Assembly (NCBI GenBank): GCA_010279815.1
Contig: QEOQ01000626.1
Location: forward strand, 559,642 to 581,407
Origin: Brachionus plicatilis
Taxonomy: Eukaryota; Rotifera; Eurotatoria; Ploima; Brachionidae
DNA: 21,766 nucleotides
Direction: 5' to 3'
Within the stretch, counting starts at the first letter, position 1; each line of letters begins with the position of its first letter. The notes under the pieces were generated by a model. The model saw only the letters and a program-made list of their open reading frames with translations, was not told the DNA's origin and did not search any database. Shown here piece by piece: positions 19,994 to 21,766 of the stretch. Made by a program: the position numbers and the translations under genes.

Positions 19994-21141
19994 TCATCTA
20001 CGACATACTTCTCTGCGAGCATTCGATTTTGATTTAATTTCTTTGCTCATATTTGGTGATCGCACGGGAGTTGAATTTCTGGGTGCATTTCTCCTTGCCT
20101 CCTTATGGTCCTTGTGGTCTTTAGAGTCTTGACGGGAACCCGAGCTTGTGTTTCGTTTGTGCTTGAGCTTCTCTTCGTGTCTGTCCGATTTGTGTCTACG
20201 ATGACGCTCATCAATGATCGATTCATCCTCAAAAGACTCCTCATTTCTGTGCTTGGATTTAGGCGGTCGTGGTGGCAGATTAGAAGGTGGCTTTGGTCTT
20301 GGCGGCAGGTGAGTCGATCGTTTGGACGGAGAAACACTAAAACTTTCATCTTCTTCAAAATCCCGGTGTCTCGAGGATTTTTTCACATTTGTTGAAATAC
20401 TAGAGCAACTGGTCGCTGGGCTGAAGGGTCTGGGCGGCGGAGGCCGCTTGGGCGGTGGTGGCCGAGCAGGCGACGCAGGCACCTTTGCACTCGTTCTGTC
20501 CTTGGAACGAGACTTTTTTTCAACATGCCTAGAAGACGATCTTTTGTCTCTTTCTTCACTGTGATGCCCACTGTGTCTGTGTGGACGCTTTGGAACTTCT
20601 TCTTCGGACATGTTGCTCGAAGAAAAAGTCATCGAAGCCTGAGAGCCAGTCTCGGAATTGATGCCTTTGGATGAGGCCTTTTTGCGGTGATTTGAGGGCC
20701 TGTCCGATCCAATGCTCGCGTCCTGGTCTTCGTGTCCATGATGAATGGCTTTGTTAATGAATTTTGATGAGGAATTGGTGAAATTTTTTAGTTTGTTTCC
20801 TATTTTTAGGCCCCTGACCATTTTGGTGACTTCGGTAAGTGCTTTGGCAGTCTCCGAGCTAGTGTACATTTTTTTGCACCTTGAAATCAGCTTGGACTCG
20901 TGTTTTAGGCTGGTTGAAGCTGTGTCGGCGTCGTCGGGCGCCTGCTCCCCGGCAATGTTTGACTCGTCCATGCTGGATAGATTTCTTGATCTATTTTTCT
21001 TTAATTTCGACGATGAGCCAGTCGTTCTTTTATTTATTTGACTATTTAGACTAATCTTTAGATTATCTTGGTCGTCTTCGTCAAACTCCTCGCTAATGAT
21101 AGCATGTGTGGCTAAGAGTTGCTTTTGTTGCTTTTGGCTAG
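19994..21141 (-). CDS. Uncharacterised basic, proline-rich low-complexity protein, 3' terminal exon
   Basis: The minus-strand frame is open from a TTTTTTAAG splice acceptor (exon from 21141, or from 21137 with a second AG) to TGA at 19996-19994, about 381 codons. An internal ATG at 20971 would give 325 aa, but 56 further stop-free codons precede it, and the in-frame TAA lies just outside the acceptor. This is therefore best read as the last exon of a longer gene. The first part contains an acidic run (EEFDEDDQD) and a helical basic segment (about 40-70 codons after the ATG). The rest is Ser/Lys/Arg/His-rich, with proline clusters (PPPPKRPPPPRP; LPPRPKPP; LPPRPPK) fitting SH3-ligand patterns. 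It is probably an intrinsically disordered scaffold or tail. I do not recognise the family. Confidence 0.75.
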
Positions 21142-21766
21142 CTTAAAAAATTAGATTTAATACCTATGATTTTGAAATTATTGTGTCTTAAATGACAAAA
21201 TTGATTAACATTTGTTGATAATGTAATCAAAATCTAGACATTTAAAGCAATGGTTTAATCAAACATTTTGATTGATCTGAAGTTATTTTTGAGAATGAAA
21301 ATTTTTTTAATTTAAAATCTTTTTTTCGGATTTTCAACTTTTTTAAAATTTTATTCAACCATGACAAAGAAAAATTTGGAAAATGTAAAATAAATATTTG
21401 TATTTTTGAATAAAAACTAGAATATGGAAGAAAATTAAAAAAATTTTTTTTGTATTTCTTTGCTTTTGAGTTGAACTAAATTAATTTTTAAGAAATTTTA
21501 TATGATTGATGGTTTGACGATTTTAAATAGTAATTCAAATATTTATTTGAGTTTTAAAATTTTTAATCTGATCTTATTTAACTAAATTAAGAATTTTTAA
21601 TTATTTTTAATTAATTAAATCAATTTAAAAAAAAGTATTTTTCAAAGATCCGCATAATTTTAAATGACAACAATTTTTACTCTTTTTGAACCAGCTTAAA
21701 AGATTCATATTTAATTGCGAATTTCTAAATTTTCTTTTTTTTAATTCTCTTGCTCGAAATGAACCC
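21142..21766 (-). other. Probable intron or upstream DNA of the minus-strand gene
   Basis: Very AT-rich, with no convincing exon on either strand and no clear donor-flanked coding block. It most likely belongs to the intron upstream of the terminal exon. The preceding exon is presumably beyond the window. Confidence 0.5.

Noticed and set aside
20047..21041. Plus- and minus-strand ORFs of 62-103 codons overlapping the proline-rich exon
   Set aside because: They are shadows of a GC-richer coding exon; the main minus-strand frame is much longer and ends at a splice acceptor.

Overview
This window looks like nuclear DNA of a small AT-rich metazoan. Gene exons are moderately GC-rich and sit in intergenic and intronic DNA made mostly of A and T. 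Introns are mostly tiny (48-63 bp) with GT-AG ends, the standard code is used, and the two tRNAs have animal-type sequences with oligo-T pol III stops. A rotifer such as Brachionus would fit, but that is inference from base composition and gene architecture, not proof.

Layout. 1-2721 (+): last two visible exons of tubulin-folding cofactor D (TBCD), whose 5' part lies outside the window. 3548-4070: a foldback-type element with long inverted arms around a short ORF. 4250-4320 (-): tRNA-Gly(GCC). 4560-4946 (+): a single-exon orphan gene of 128 codons. 5096-5168 (-): tRNA-Phe(GAA). 5169-8210: three kilobases of AT-rich DNA in which I find no gene. 8211-8948 (+): a two-exon neuronal-calcium-sensor/hippocalcin-type EF-hand protein with an unusual insertion. 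9412-9780: copy A of a dispersed repeat that begins in a perfect palindrome. 11090-12803 (+) and 13436-17534 (+): two tandem, diverged polyamine-oxidase genes of 7 exons each. Copy B of the dispersed repeat lies inside the second gene's 1.7-kb intron. 18496-19010: decayed retroelement-like sequence (gag-like tail, candidate short LTR and primer-binding site). 19579-19833: a hAT-like MITE. 19994-21141 (-): the 3' exon of a gene for a low-complexity basic, proline-rich protein, whose upstream exons lie beyond what I can see.

The genes do not form an operon or a single pathway. TBCD acts in tubulin folding, the EF-hand protein in calcium signalling at membranes, and the two oxidases in polyamine catabolism. 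The only functional cluster is the oxidase pair, which arose by tandem duplication. The two genes share five intron positions with identical phases, and each has one intron the other lacks. I found no CRISPR, prokaryotic operon or defence-type system. The most novel material is the set of non-coding repeats and foldback structures, the EF-hand insertion, and the two proteins I could not assign.
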